A stretch of 64,000 bases of DNA, taken from Ensifer adhaerens. Its GTDB lineage: Bacteria; Pseudomonadota; Alphaproteobacteria; Rhizobiales; Rhizobiaceae. How positions within the stretch are numbered: position 1 is the stretch's first letter; each line of letters starts with the position of its first letter. Position numbers and translations under genes: made by a program. Positions 1 through 8,997 of this stretch are shown here, piece after piece. The stretch is taken from the NCBI RefSeq assembly GCF_028993555.1, contig NZ_CP118610.1:992001-1056000 (forward strand), in the 5' to 3' direction. The notes beneath the pieces are model-generated. The model was not told the origin of the DNA and made no database searches. It was given only the letters and a program-made list of their open reading frames with translations.

Positions 1-642
1 GCGCAAATACCGGCTGCAGATACGTACACCGCGGAGGTCGCTGCCGAACCGGATTTCTCGATCGAAGCGGTGGCTGAACATTTGCGCGAAACCGGCGTGC
101 GCGTCGCGATCTCGGTATCTCCGGGCGGAGACGAGGGATCGACGGCAACCGTGATGCTGGCGCGCCTGCTGGCTGAAGACAATATCAAGGTGGTGCTGAT
201 CGACCTGACCGGTTCGGCCTGCCCGACGCGGCTGATGGCGCGCTCGGCTCAGCTTCCCGGCATTACCAATCTGCTGGCGGGGGAGGTGCCTTTCACCGAT
301 ACGATCCACGCTGACCGCTTCTCCGACGCCCACATCATTCCCCAGGGCGATGCCGACCCACGGCAGGCGATGAAGGGCATCGAACGGCTGAAGATGATCA
401 TCGACGCCCTGACGAACGCTTACGAGCTCGTTCTGGTCGAGTGCGGTCCGGCAGACGAAATGGCGGTCGAGAAAATTGCCGGCCGCGACGGCGCAGAGAT
501 CATCCTGTCGGCACCGTCGGTCAGTGATGAGCGGATCGTCGAGGTTTTGACCGGATTCGGTGCGGCCGGCTATCGCGACATCGTTCTCATGACCGGGCAG
601 GCAGAAACAGATCCGGAGTATCCCGACCGGGATGCCGCCTAG
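1..642 (+). CDS. Polysaccharide co-polymerase / BY-kinase-like ATPase, C-terminal part (5' end outside window)
   Basis: The reading frame is open from base 1, so the gene begins upstream; only the last 213 codons are present. The visible part is a P-loop ATPase fold of the CpsD/ExoP C-terminal type: VAISVSPGG opens the first strand, VVLIDLTG sits where Walker A' (normally V-D-x-D) is expected, and ELVLVECGP resembles the Walker B strand. BY-kinases regulate chain length and export of exopolysaccharide at the inner membrane. The P-loop reads PGGDEGSTAT and has no GK[ST] lysine, and the A' strand lacks the second aspartate, so autokinase activity is doubtful. No tyrosine cluster is seen at the C-terminus (last residues YPDRDAA). 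Membrane and Wzz domains, if any, lie outside the window. Family call is fairly sure; activity is inference. It converges on the CelD-like gene. Confidence 0.7.
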   Translation, partial: AQIPAADTYTAEVAAEPDFSIEAVAEHLRETGVRVAISVSPGGDEGSTATVMLARLLAEDNIKVVLIDLTGSACPTRLMARSAQLPGITNLLAGEVPFTDTIHADRFSDAHIIPQGDADPRQAMKGIERLKMIIDALTNAYELVLVECGPADEMAVEKIAGRDGAEIILSAPSVSDERIVEVLTGFGAAGYRDIVLMTGQAETDPEYPDRDAA

Positions 643-698
643 GCGACGACGGCGCGCCGGCGGCGAGAAGTGAATGAGGGCTGCTGTTGTTCAGCCCT

Positions 699-1955
699 TC
701 AATCTGCGGCGTTTTGTGAATCGGCTTTGCCTTGTCCGAACCGCCTTGCGCGCTGCAAGCGGGCGTAGATGGCCTTGTTCGACTTCGCCGCTGCCTTTGC
801 GCGCACGACAAGATGATGGCGCAGGGTAGCAAGGCGCCCAGGAAGGGTCACCGCTAAGGTAATGTCGCGCAACGGCGTCTCGATCGTGCACCACGATCGC
901 TTGTAGGGTTGGTCGCCGACGCCAAAATCGAACAGGCGCAGGCCTTGCGCCGAGAGACGCTCGATCATCCGATAGAACAACAATTCACCCGGACTTGCTT
1001 CGCCGGCCAGCGCCTCGTCGATCGAGCCGAACTGGCAGATGGCATGGTCGCCTTTGAGCGAAAGCCCCGCGACGGCAACGACCAGCCCGTCATGTTCTCC
1101 TTTAAGGCGGATGGCGTTGAGTTGCATGAGCTGTGATTTGCCGTTCTGATGGGAGGCAAGCGCATGGAAGAATGTACGTGTCTCAGCGTCCTGAAAGACG
1201 TCGGGAAGGCCGAGAGTTGCAAAGCGTTTCGCCTTCTGCCGGAAGAAGGTATCAAGCAACGACTGCGCCTCGTCGGGGGTGCGGGCGATCACATAGTCGT
1301 AGCCGCCCATCTCGGCCAGTCGCCGTTCGGAAATCCGCATCTTTTTGCGGCGGCGCTTGGCGTTGACCTGAGCCAGTGTGAGCTGAATGCTGCCGAGGAG
1401 GGGCAGCTGAAATGACGCATTGGGATTCGCGACGCCTGGAAGTGCGGCGAAGGGGCTGACGCCGCCACGCCATTCGCCCGGGATCCGGTCGAGCATGACG
1501 GCATCGGCGAAGCCGCGGAGCGCCGTCCGAATGTCCCGGGCCAAGGCTTGGGCCAGTGCCGGCGTCATGGCTGCGGAGGCGCCATCGACAAAGAGCCCGG
1601 TATTGAGGTTGCTGTGTTCCGTTCCGATCAGACGCGCTGTTCGAAACAGGCGCCCGTGCCTGAGTTCCAGCGGAAGGATGAGGAAAAGCTCGCCATCGAA
1701 CGCAACGCGCAGCAGCAGGAGATCGCTGTTGTGGGTTTCCGCCCAGGCGCGGCACCAGTCATAGGCGTGATGCAGCGAATTGCCCGCGAGGCTGTCGAGT
1801 GCGCGCCATTCGGCTTCCAGCGGCTGCATGGCGCGATGGATCGAGATATCGAAACGGCGTGTGGCATCGGTCGGACTGACACGCAAGGACGCATGCGCGC
1901 GGCGGGTGCCGGAGCTGTCCACGGTAAGATCCGAGTTCGTCATCGAAGGTGCCAT
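699..1955 (-). CDS. CelD/BcsL-like GNAT-family acyltransferase (FemAB-type fold)
   Basis: The 418-residue protein has the layout of the cellulose-biosynthesis CelD family: a variable N-terminal half with the typical W-x-A-W/hydrophobic start (EWRALDSLAGN, WCRAWAETH) and a C-terminal Acetyltransf_6 domain from about residue 180 to 350. Within it, KRRRKKMRISERRLAEMGG is the basic entry helix and RLFDFGVGDQPYKRSW is the characteristic C-terminal signature. Such proteins probably transfer acyl or aminoacyl groups to cell-surface polysaccharide; the substrate is unknown. It lies tail-to-tail with the polysaccharide kinase-like gene, which fits an exopolysaccharide role. The start at 1955 follows a GGGA sequence; a second ATG four codons in (1943) is possible. 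No signal peptide is visible. Confidence 0.75.
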   Translation of the reverse strand: MAPSMTNSDLTVDSSGTRRAHASLRVSPTDATRRFDISIHRAMQPLEAEWRALDSLAGNSLHHAYDWCRAWAETHNSDLLLLRVAFDGELFLILPLELRHGRLFRTARLIGTEHSNLNTGLFVDGASAAMTPALAQALARDIRTALRGFADAVMLDRIPGEWRGGVSPFAALPGVANPNASFQLPLLGSIQLTLAQVNAKRRRKKMRISERRLAEMGGYDYVIARTPDEAQSLLDTFFRQKAKRFATLGLPDVFQDAETRTFFHALASHQNGKSQLMQLNAIRLKGEHDGLVVAVAGLSLKGDHAICQFGSIDEALAGEASPGELLFYRMIERLSAQGLRLFDFGVGDQPYKRSWCTIETPLRDITLAVTLPGRLATLRHHLVVRAKAAAKSNKAIYARLQRARRFGQGKADSQNAAD

Positions 1956-2096
1956 CCGGTCCCTGTTGCAGACCGATTGAACCTCAAGCCCGCTACGATC
2001 CGTTTAAATCGAGAATACTTATCAGCCCAAAGACGAAGAACCGGCGAACGCAGTTAGCAAAGCGTGAAGTGATGCGGGCCGCTGCAGCGGCGGCTT

Positions 2097-2837
2097 TCAA
2101 TCAAGGAAGCCCGTTGCAAGAGCCTTCGCCCATTCCAGCCGATTGCGGCTGGCCGCGAGCCGGGACATCGCTGTCCAATCATAAGGCACGCTGCGGAAAG
2201 TCACGCTCCACCCTGCGGCCGACTGTTCGATGATGGCGTAGCGCGCGTCCGGCGATCCGGCTTCGACCTTGTGCGGCACCGGCTGGTCGTCGTCATAGCC
2301 GGGGCAGCCGACGCTGCCGGGATTGACGACAAGGCGGCCGTCCGAGAGGCGGACGGCGCGCTGGATATGCGTGTGCCCGCACAGGATCACCGGATAGTTG
2401 ATGCCGGCGGCTTCCGTCTCGATCGCCGAACGCGCCGCCATATGGACAGTGCCGTCAGCCGTCAAAGCCTCCAGCCAGTAGGTCTCGTCGTTCGTCGGCG
2501 TCGCATGGCACAGGAAAAACGTGTTTTCATGAACGTGCGCGACGGGCAGGGTGGCCAGCCATTCCCGATGCCGCGGCTGCAATTCATCGTACGCCGCGCG
2601 ATCCGACTGCCCCAATTCGCGGGGATCGATGGTGAGGAGATAGCGATCGTGATTGCCTCGGATCGAGAGGATCTCCCGCTCGATCAGGATGTCGGCGGTC
2701 CGCGCTGCGTTGAGCGGGCCGCTCAAGTGATCACCGAGATTGACGATGTCGGTGATGCCGAGCGCATCGATGTCGGCGAGCACGGCCTCAAGCGCGAGAT
2801 CGTTGCCATGGATATCAGCGATAACCGCAAGCTTCAT
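2097..2837 (-). CDS. Calcineurin-like metallophosphoesterase (YfcE/MJ0936 type)
   Basis: The 246-residue cytoplasmic protein shows the full two-metal phosphoesterase set in order: ADIHGN (Asp8, His10), LGDHLSG (Asp36), RGNHD (Asn62, His63), CHATP (His111) and CGHTHIQ (His155, His157), followed by NPGSVG. These residues bind a dinuclear metal centre that hydrolyses phosphodiesters or phosphomonoesters. Length and motif spacing fit the small YfcE-like class rather than the exonuclease SbcD class. The natural substrate cannot be told from sequence. It is transcribed leftwards, in the same direction as the small membrane protein gene at 2871-3083 and only 33 bp from it, so the two may be co-transcribed. 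Confidence 0.85.
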   Translation of the reverse strand: MKLAVIADIHGNDLALEAVLADIDALGITDIVNLGDHLSGPLNAARTADILIEREILSIRGNHDRYLLTIDPRELGQSDRAAYDELQPRHREWLATLPVAHVHENTFFLCHATPTNDETYWLEALTADGTVHMAARSAIETEAAGINYPVILCGHTHIQRAVRLSDGRLVVNPGSVGCPGYDDDQPVPHKVEAGSPDARYAIIEQSAAGWSVTFRSVPYDWTAMSRLAASRNRLEWAKALATGFLD

Positions 2838-2870
2838 CGGCGTCTCCTCGGATGGCTGCCGAACCGGGGA

Positions 2871-3083
2871 TCAACGATCGCGCGCCGGCTTTTCCATCCA
2901 TTTGATAATCAGCATCGCCGGCAATATCCAGAGCAGGCCGGTGAAGAAGAAGTAGGCGAGATGCACGTACCACGGTGCAGCACCGAGCAGCAGAGATGCA
3001 AAGGTGACGGCCGCCAGCGCATAGACGACGACGAGGATGATGATCAGGATCGTGCCGATCAGCTTTCTGAGGCGTACGGGCAT
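2871..3083 (-). CDS. Small DUF2842-family membrane protein
   Basis: This 70-residue protein starts [10 protein letters not shown] and has two hydrophobic segments, about residues 8-34 and 40-62, separated by GAAPWYV, and ends in a charged tail ([10 protein letters not shown]). Length, basic N-terminus and the two-helix hairpin match the DUF2842 family, found almost only in Alphaproteobacteria; function is unknown. I chose the ATG at 3083 because the family starts there; the open frame extends upstream to 3329 but that part overlaps the region before ctaA and does not look like protein. It is divergent from ctaA, and DUF2842 genes being near cytochrome-oxidase assembly genes would hint at a membrane or respiratory role, which is inference. 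Confidence 0.75.
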   Translation of the reverse strand: MPVRLRKLIGTILIIILVVVYALAAVTFASLLLGAAPWYVHLAYFFFTGLLWILPAMLIIKWMEKPARDR

Positions 3084-3254
3084 TTCACTTCTTTCAGACG
3101 GCTGACATGGGCGCGAACGGCCGCGACCGCATGCCGCAAAGGTTTCGGCCTTGTTTTGCATGCCGCTCTGGTGCAAATCAACGGCTTTCCTGAAGGTGCG
3201 ACCGTTGATCCGTCCGGTCGCGCCGCTGAACCCTGCGATATCAGAGGGACAATT

Positions 3255-4358
3255 ATGGCCGGCGTCGAATTGGCGACAGAACAGATGCTCCGAAACGAGA
3301 TCAGCAAGACCGACCGTAACCGTCGGCAAATTCGCGGCTGGCTCGCCGTCGTACTCTTTACGCTCTTCGCCCTGGTGCTAGTCGGCGGCGCCACGCGGCT
3401 GACCGAATCGGGCCTGTCGATCACCGAGTGGAAGCCGATCCATGGCGTCATCCCGCCGCTTTCGGCCGCGGAGTGGGAAGAAGAGTTCCAGCTCTACCAG
3501 CGCATCCCGCAGTATCAGCAGATGAACAGCGGCATGACGGTTGACGAATTCAAGACGATCTTCTGGTGGGAATGGGCGCATCGGCTGCTGGCGCGCACCA
3601 TCGGGATCATTTTCGCCTTGCCGCTCGCGTTCTTCTGGCTGGCCGGCCGGGTCGAGCGCAAGCTCCGGATGCCACTTCTCGGCATCCTCGCCCTGGGCGG
3701 CTTTCAGGGGTTCATCGGCTGGTGGATGGTTTCTTCCGGCCTCGTCGAGCGGACAGAGGTCAGCCAGTACAGGTTGGCGACGCATCTCGTCATCGCCTGT
3801 CTGATCTTCGCCTCTTGTATGTGGATCTTCCGCGGGCTTAGTCCACACTCAAACGACGCCGCGCCCACGGATCGTTCGCGCAAGATGGCAATGATCATCG
3901 CGATCTTCAGCCTGTTCCAGATCTATCTCGGTGCGCTTGTCGCCGGCCTCGACGCCGGCTTCAGCTACAACACCTGGCCGCTGATGGATGGTGCGGTCAT
4001 TCCGCAGGACCTGTTCCTGCAGCAGCCCTGGTGGATCAACCTGTTCGAGAACCCGAAGACGGTGCAGTTCGTTCACCGGATCGGCGCCTATGTGCTGTTC
4101 GCCTTCGCGCTGATGCACATGATCGCTTCGCTGCGGGCCGCGCCCGAAACAACCCATGCCCGCCGCTCGGTTCTCCTCTTCGTGCTGATCAGCGCCCAGG
4201 CAGTCATCGGTATTACCACGCTGGTGCTGCAGGTGCCGATCGGCTGGGGCGTGGCGCATCAAGGCGGCGCGCTTGTGGTGCTCGGCTTCGCCATCGCCCA
4301 CTGGCGTGGCTTCTACGGCGAATATCCGCGGCCGACGGCGATCGAGCTTCGCGGCTGA
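3255..4358 (+). CDS. ctaA: Heme A synthase (COX15/CtaA, type 2)
   Basis: The product oxidises the C8 methyl group of heme O to make heme A for the aa3-type cytochrome oxidase. The 367-residue protein has about eight transmembrane helices and the family landmarks: [19 protein letters not shown] in the first periplasmic loop (with the conserved Glu/Trp), [22 protein letters not shown], the haem-ligand histidines in [11 protein letters not shown] and [11 protein letters not shown]. Length and the long N-terminus ([11 protein letters not shown]...) match alphaproteobacterial COX15 rather than the shorter Bacillus CtaA. ATG 3255 is preceded by AGAGGGACAATT, a usable ribosome site. An in-frame opening continues to 2271 but that overlaps the opposite-strand phosphoesterase and is not coding. 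A strong terminator follows. Confidence 0.93.
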   Translation: MAGVELATEQMLRNEISKTDRNRRQIRGWLAVVLFTLFALVLVGGATRLTESGLSITEWKPIHGVIPPLSAAEWEEEFQLYQRIPQYQQMNSGMTVDEFKTIFWWEWAHRLLARTIGIIFALPLAFFWLAGRVERKLRMPLLGILALGGFQGFIGWWMVSSGLVERTEVSQYRLATHLVIACLIFASCMWIFRGLSPHSNDAAPTDRSRKMAMIIAIFSLFQIYLGALVAGLDAGFSYNTWPLMDGAVIPQDLFLQQPWWINLFENPKTVQFVHRIGAYVLFAFALMHMIASLRAAPETTHARRSVLLFVLISAQAVIGITTLVLQVPIGWGVAHQGGALVVLGFAIAHWRGFYGEYPRPTAIELRG

Positions 4359-4381
4359 CATTCGGCATTCACGACGAACAA

Positions 4382-4416
4382 AAAAGACCCCGGCGAGCCG
4401 CTCGCCGGGGTCTTTT
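4382..4416. terminator. Bidirectional rho-independent terminator between ctaA and argC
   Basis: A perfect inverted repeat, AAAAGACCCCGGCGAG and its complement, with a 3-base loop (CCG), is flanked by A-run and T-run so it can act on both strands. ctaA and argC converge on it. Confidence 0.9.
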
Positions 4417-4436
4417 GTTTTGGCGGCTGCGGTCAA

Positions 4437-5369
4437 TCAGGCCGACAGCATCAGGTCCATGTTCTGGACGGCCGCGCCCGATGCGCCCTTGCCGAGATTG
4501 TCGAGCAGGGCGACGAGGTTGACGTGATTGCCGCCGTTCGTGCCGAAGACGAAGAGCTTCATCGTGTCCTTGCCGGCAAGCTCGGTCGCGTCGATGCGGG
4601 CAGCCTTCTCGCTCGTTGCAAGCGGTACGACCTCGACGATCGACTGGCCGGCATAGTGCTCGACGAGAGCCGCGTGGATCGTCTCCAGCGTGGCGCCTGC
4701 GGCAAGGTCTTCAAGATAGAGCGGGACCTGGACGATCATGCCCTGGGCGAACTTGCCGACCGACGGAGCGAAAACCGGGGCGCGGTCGAGCAGGCCGTGC
4801 ATCTTCATCTCGGGCACGTGCTTGTGCTTGAGCGTCAGGCCGTAGAGGAAGTGCGGCGCGCTGATGTGCTCCGGATTGGTCTCATCTTCCATCTGCGCGA
4901 TCATCTGCTTGCCGCCGCCGGTGTAGCCGGAAACCGCGTTGACCGTCACCGGATATCCGTCCGGCAGGATGCCGGCCTGGCGCAGCGGCCGGATCACGCC
5001 GATCGCGCCGGTCGGATAGCAGCCGGGATTGGCAACGCAACGGGCGCTGCGGATTTTCTCCGGCTGTGCATTGTCCATTTCGGCGAAGCCATAGGCCCAG
5101 TCGGGGGCAATGCGGTGCGCCGTCGAGGTGTCGATGATGCGGACCTTGTTGTTGCCGGAGACCATGGCTACCGCTTCGCGCGACGCATCGTCCGGTAGGC
5201 ACAGGATGGCGATGTCGGCGTCGTTCAAGAGATCTTCGCGCATGGCGGCGTTGCGTCGCTCCGCTTCCGGGATGGAAAGCAGTTCGAGATCGCTACGGCC
5301 GGCCATGCGCGTGCGGATCTGCAGGCCCGTGGTGCCGTGTTCGCCATCGATGAAGATCTTCGGTTTCAT
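4437..5369 (-). CDS. argC: N-acetyl-gamma-glutamyl-phosphate reductase
   Basis: ArgC reduces N-acetylglutamyl-5-phosphate to the semialdehyde with NADPH, the third step of arginine biosynthesis, in the cytoplasm. At 310 residues this is the short, type 2 form common in Alphaproteobacteria. The N-terminus [18 protein letters not shown] is the nucleotide-binding loop; the catalytic cysteine is Cys117 in [18 protein letters not shown] and [17 protein letters not shown] are conserved substrate-binding regions. The start is the ATG at 5369, directly in front of the Rossmann strand. It is a single gene between the terminator and speB, which lies upstream in the same direction 211 bp away. Confidence 0.95.
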   Translation of the reverse strand: MKPKIFIDGEHGTTGLQIRTRMAGRSDLELLSIPEAERRNAAMREDLLNDADIAILCLPDDASREAVAMVSGNNKVRIIDTSTAHRIAPDWAYGFAEMDNAQPEKIRSARCVANPGCYPTGAIGVIRPLRQAGILPDGYPVTVNAVSGYTGGGKQMIAQMEDETNPEHISAPHFLYGLTLKHKHVPEMKMHGLLDRAPVFAPSVGKFAQGMIVQVPLYLEDLAAGATLETIHAALVEHYAGQSIVEVVPLATSEKAARIDATELAGKDTMKLFVFGTNGGNHVNLVALLDNLGKGASGAAVQNMDLMLSA

Positions 5370-5580
5370 GATTTTCCCATTCTGTTAGGTCAGAGCTTGC
5401 GGCAGGATGCGGATGGAAAACCGCGGACACTTTTCCTCATCCCGCCAGTGCCTTACCGATCGTTTCGGAATCAGTCTGGCATAGAATTGAATCATTTTCT
5501 CAACAGGCGGGCGGACCGCCGCCAAGCCCGTCAGTTCCTATACAAGCAGCCGCCCTTGGTCGCAACGGCGATACGGTTCT

Positions 5581-6543
5581 TCAGCGTAGCGGCGCGCGCT
5601 CCGCGAGCTTTTCCGCATGCAGGCCCAGCATGTACATGGCGACAGTCGCGCCGGCGATGGCGGTGATATCGGCATGATCGTAGGCGGGCGCCACTTCGAC
5701 GACGTCGCTGCCGACCACGGACAGCGCGCCGAGCTTGCGCAGGACCGAGAGGATCTTGGCACTGGAAGGTCCGCCGGCAACCGGCGTGCCGGTACCCGGG
5801 GCATAGGCCGGGTCGAGGCAGTCGATATCGAAGGTGACATATGCCTTGCGCTCGCCGACCTGCTGGATGATCGTTTCGGCGATTTCGGCCGCGCTCATCT
5901 CCTCGACGTCGTAGCCGTAGAGGATGCGAATGCCGCAATCCTCCGGCGCGTGGGTGCGGATGCCGATCTGGATCGAGGCGTCGGTATCGATCAGTCCTTC
6001 GCGTGCGGCACGACCGACGAAAGAGCCATGGTCGATGCGTCCGCGCTCGTCCGACCAGGTATCCTGGTGCGCGTCGAACTGCACGAGGGCGAGGGGACCG
6101 TGGATGGCCGCATGCGCCTTGAGGATCGGGTAGGTGACGAAGTGGTCGCCGCCGAGCGTCTGCAGATAGGCACCGCTCCTGATGATCTTGGCGGCTTCTC
6201 GCTCTATCGTTGCCGGCGTCTTTGCATGGTTGCCGTAGTCGAGCAGGCAGTCGCCGTAGTCGATCGTTGCCATTGCGGCAAAGAGGTCGCGCTCGAAGGG
6301 GTATTGCGGGTCGTTGTCGAAGATGGCCGAGGCGCGACGGATCGCCTGTGGCCCGAAGCGCGCACCGGGTCGATTGGAAGTGGCTGCGTCAAAGGGAATG
6401 CCCCAAACGACAGCGTCAGCGCCTTTCAGTTGCTTCGAATACTTACGTCGCATGAAAGAGAGGATGCCAGCATGTGTCGGGTCCGATGCCGCTGATGTCA
6501 ATGAACGCGCCGTCAGCGCATGGTCGATCGTCCTGTTGGCCAT
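5581..6543 (-). CDS. speB: Agmatinase / ureohydrolase family
   Basis: The enzyme hydrolyses agmatine to putrescine and urea using a binuclear manganese centre. The 320-residue protein carries all metal-ligand motifs of the ureohydrolase superfamily: LGGDHFVTYP, QFDAHQDTW and FDIDCLDPAYAPGTGTP, followed by SDVVEVAP. The length and the N-terminal RRKYSK...VVWGIPFDAATSNRPGARFGP block fit agmatinase rather than arginase or formiminoglutamase, although some rhizobial members act on other guanidino compounds, so exact substrate is inference. It sits next to argC, linking arginine and polyamine metabolism. No terminator is obvious between the two. Confidence 0.9.
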   Translation of the reverse strand: MANRTIDHALTARSLTSAASDPTHAGILSFMRRKYSKQLKGADAVVWGIPFDAATSNRPGARFGPQAIRRASAIFDNDPQYPFERDLFAAMATIDYGDCLLDYGNHAKTPATIEREAAKIIRSGAYLQTLGGDHFVTYPILKAHAAIHGPLALVQFDAHQDTWSDERGRIDHGSFVGRAAREGLIDTDASIQIGIRTHAPEDCGIRILYGYDVEEMSAAEIAETIIQQVGERKAYVTFDIDCLDPAYAPGTGTPVAGGPSSAKILSVLRKLGALSVVGSDVVEVAPAYDHADITAIAGATVAMYMLGLHAEKLAERAPLR

Positions 6544-6670
6544 AGCCCGCCTCTGCTCCAGCGCGGGACAAGGCGCACCCTATGCGCGCATCCCGCTCCA
6601 ACGTGTGGTGGCGAGACGTTGGACAATCGTTGCCGGCAAGGCAAGGCCCTGCCGGCCGATTGTTGCGTGA

Positions 6671-7462
6671 TTACGACGCCTTGGCCTCGTAGGTCGGGGC
6701 GAAGTCGCCGAGCGCCTTCGCTTCGGTGATGCGCGCGGCGATATCCTCCTCGATGATCGTCTCGAGCTGGGCGAAACTGTCGATGACGTAATAGATCGGT
6801 TGCACGATATCGATGCGATAGGGCGTGCGCAGCACCGTCATCAGGTCGAACGGGCGGAACTCGATGCCGGATGTTTCCATCGCATTTCGCGTCTCGTTCG
6901 GCGAAGAAACGATGCCGGCACCGTAGCAGCGGCGGCCCTTCGACGTGTTGATCAGACCGAATTCGACGGTGAACCAGAAGATCCGGAACATGTGCCAGGA
7001 ATAGCCCTTGCCGAGCGAGACAGCCTTCTCGCCGAAACGACGGACGAAATTGGCATAGCTCTGATTGGTGAGCAGCGGGCAGTGGCCGAAGACTTCGTGA
7101 AAAATATCAGGCTCTTCGATGTAGTCGATATGTTCGCGTCGCCGGATGAAAGTCGCCAGCGGAAACTTGCCCTGGGACAGGAGCTCGTAGAAGCGGGATG
7201 GCGGAATGAGCGCCGGGACGCCTTCGACGCCGAAGCCGGTGGTTTCGGCAAGACGCTGGTTGACGTCCTTCAACTGGGGCACATGATGCGGCCCCAAGTC
7301 GAGCGTCTTTGCGCCTTCCAGATATTCGTCGCAGGCCTTGTCGGCGAGAAGCGTCATCTGCCGCTGATAGAGTTCGCCCCAGATCGCATCCTCTTCCGGG
7401 GTATAAAGATAGGTGCCGTCAGGCTCCGGTAGCCTGGCGGTGTATGTGCTTTCCTTGGTCAT
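6671..7462 (-). CDS. phhA: Phenylalanine 4-monooxygenase
   Basis: PhhA hydroxylates phenylalanine to tyrosine using molecular oxygen, iron and a reduced pterin, opening phenylalanine to degradation. This is the compact bacterial form (263 residues) without the regulatory domain of the animal enzymes. The iron ligands are visible as His122 and His127 in FHEVFGHCPLL and Glu167 in FWFTVEFGLI; the segment EEDAIWGELYQRQ is the usual family start. The gene faces away from an Lrp/AsnC-type regulator 115 bp off, an arrangement typical of local control of amino-acid catabolism by that regulator (inference). Aligned start is ATG 7462. Confidence 0.94.
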   Translation of the reverse strand: MTKESTYTARLPEPDGTYLYTPEEDAIWGELYQRQMTLLADKACDEYLEGAKTLDLGPHHVPQLKDVNQRLAETTGFGVEGVPALIPPSRFYELLSQGKFPLATFIRRREHIDYIEEPDIFHEVFGHCPLLTNQSYANFVRRFGEKAVSLGKGYSWHMFRIFWFTVEFGLINTSKGRRCYGAGIVSSPNETRNAMETSGIEFRPFDLMTVLRTPYRIDIVQPIYYVIDSFAQLETIIEEDIAARITEAKALGDFAPTYEAKAS

Positions 7463-7577
7463 GACGTCTCCTCATGTCGTCAGAACAACTCTTCCTGTTG
7501 CAATTGTATCGCGGATGGAGCGAGTATTTGTTCCACAGTTGCCAGCTGGAGGCCTGAAGGCGGGAGGAAATTTCGCG

Positions 7578-8051
7578 ATGTCGTCCGATATGAAAGAAAG
7601 TCTTCAACCAATTCGAAAGCTGCTGCGACTGATTCAGGCCGATAGCGGTCAGTCGCTCTCCGACCTCGCCGAAAAAGCCGGGATGTCACAAAGTTCCGCA
7701 TGGCGGCGGCTGCAGGAACTGGAGACGGACGGTGTCATTCGCAAGCGTGTCGCCCTGCTCGATCCGGCAAAACTCGACCTGAAACTCTGCATCATCGCGC
7801 ACGTGACGCTAGAGGACCATCATGACGAGGCCATTGCAGCCTTCTCGGCGGTGGTGCGCGATCGCCCGGAGATCATGGAATGCTACGCGCTGTCAGGCAC
7901 GTTCGATTACATGCTGAAGATCCGTGCCAATGACGTCGAAAGCTACGATGCCTTCATGACCCGCTACCTGATGCGCAACCCGCATGTGCGCACCGTCGTG
8001 TCCAGCTTCGTCTTGCGTGAGCTCAAGTCGACGACGGAACTGCCGATCTAG
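7578..8051 (+). CDS. Lrp/AsnC-family transcriptional regulator, divergent from phhA
   Basis: The 157-residue protein has an N-terminal winged helix (LIQADSGQSLSDLAEKAGMSQSSAWRRLQELETDGVI, about residues 15-50) and a C-terminal RAM ligand-binding domain (residues about 68-150, with ECYALSGTFDYMLKI as the conserved effector strand). ATG 7578 is preceded by a good GGAGGAAA site, 7 bases away, which decides this start over upstream in-frame codons. Lrp-type proteins often bind an amino acid and control a divergent catabolic gene; here the neighbour is phhA, so an aromatic amino acid is the likely effector, by inference only. Confidence 0.87.
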   Translation: MSSDMKESLQPIRKLLRLIQADSGQSLSDLAEKAGMSQSSAWRRLQELETDGVIRKRVALLDPAKLDLKLCIIAHVTLEDHHDEAIAAFSAVVRDRPEIMECYALSGTFDYMLKIRANDVESYDAFMTRYLMRNPHVRTVVSSFVLRELKSTTELPI

Positions 8052-8080
8052 GGAAACTGAGGAATGGCGACTGCAAGGCC

Positions 8081-8419
8081 CTATGAGCGCTCGAACCCGT
8101 ATTGCCGCTCGATCTTGCCGACACGGACCTGATAGTCCTCGTACCAGCGCTCGCGGCCGAGCCGCTGGGCGGTCAGATGCCGGACGTCGCTCTTCCACGC
8201 CGCGATGCTTTCTTCGTCCGCCCAGTAGGAATTGGTGATGCCGAAGCCATCGGCACCGCGGATGCTTTCCAGCCCGAGAAAACCGGGTTGCTCACGGGCA
8301 AGCCTCTCCATTTCGGTGCCCATAGTGTCGTAGCCGTGATCGCCGGGTGTGCGCCGCGAGGAGAAGGTCACGATGTAGTAGGGTGGCTCTGGGGTCTTGG
8401 CGACGGGGGAGCTTGTCAT
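8081..8419 (-). CDS. Antibiotic-biosynthesis-monooxygenase (ABM) superfamily protein
   Basis: A 112-residue dimeric alpha/beta-barrel-type protein. The pattern YYIVTFSSRR - MERLAREQPGFLGLESIRG - ITNSYWADEESIAAWKSDVRH is that of the ABM fold, with the W-x-x-x-x-x-I-x-x-W-k signature often found in HmoA-like and stress-induced members. It may be an oxygenase, a haem-degrading enzyme or only a structural relative; no cofactor residue can be assigned. It converges on the Lrp-type gene and lies downstream of, and in the same direction as, rplM-rpsI but behind their terminator, so it probably has its own promoter. Confidence 0.75.
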   Translation of the reverse strand: MTSSPVAKTPEPPYYIVTFSSRRTPGDHGYDTMGTEMERLAREQPGFLGLESIRGADGFGITNSYWADEESIAAWKSDVRHLTAQRLGRERWYEDYQVRVGKIERQYGFERS

Positions 8420-8479
8420 GCGATGCCTCGGAAGGTCTCAGTTGCGACGCTGTCGATTCGTGCGGGCACAATAACAAAA

Positions 8480-8504
8480 AAAGGCGGAGCATAGCCCCGC
8501 CTTT
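8480..8504 (-). terminator. Rho-independent terminator of rplM-rpsI
   Basis: Inverted repeat AAAGGCGG ... CCGCCTTT, loop of nine, with a run of As on the plus strand (T-run on the minus transcript) at 8476-8482. It lies just after the rpsI stop. Confidence 0.8.
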
Positions 8505-8527
8505 CCCAGTGTCGCAGTTGGAAGCGA

Positions 8528-8995
8528 TTAACGCTTCGAGAACTGGAACGAACGACGTGCCTTCGCACGGCCGTACTTCTTACGCTCGACCACGCGGCTG
8601 TCGCGGGTGAGGAAGCCACCGCGCTTCAGAACGGAGCGCAGGCCCGGTTCGAAGTAGGTGAGTGCCTTGGAGATGCCGTGACGAACGGCACCGGCCTGGC
8701 CGGAGAGACCGCCACCAGCAACGGTCGCGTCGATGTCGAACTGGCCATCACGGGCAGCAGCGACGATCGGCTGCTGCAGGATCATCTGCAGAACCGGACG
8801 GGCGAAGTAGTCCGAGTAGGGCTTGCCGTTGATGGTGATCTTGCCGGAACCCGGCTTGACCCATACGCGGGCGACAGCGTCCTTACGCTTGCCGGTCGCG
8901 TAGGAGCGACCCTGGGCGTCGACCTTCTTGACGTGAACCGGAGCAGCCGGTTCCGCGGTCGTGGCGATGTCCTTGAGAGCGGAAAGGTCAGCCAT
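8528..8995 (-). CDS. rpsI: 30S ribosomal protein S9
   Basis: S9 binds 16S rRNA in the small-subunit head and reaches the P-site tRNA with its C-terminal tail. The 155-residue protein ends in the conserved basic tail [17 protein letters not shown], where the terminal SKR contacts t[23 protein letters not shown] and [15 protein letters not shown] are family signatures. A 25-residue N-terminal extension relative to E. coli ([16 protein letters not shown]...) is usual in Alphaproteobacteria. The gene starts 2 bp after the rplM stop, so the two are translationally close-coupled. Confidence 0.98.
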   Translation of the reverse strand: MADLSALKDIATTAEPAAPVHVKKVDAQGRSYATGKRKDAVARVWVKPGSGKITINGKPYSDYFARPVLQMILQQPIVAAARDGQFDIDATVAGGGLSGQAGAVRHGISKALTYFEPGLRSVLKRGGFLTRDSRVVERKKYGRAKARRSFQFSKR

Positions 8996-8997
8996 TA

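Noticed and set aside
2271..3254. N-terminal extension of heme A synthase reading to 2271
   Set aside because: It overlaps the opposite-strand metallophosphoesterase and the family starts at [10 protein letters not shown]; the extension is antisense noise.
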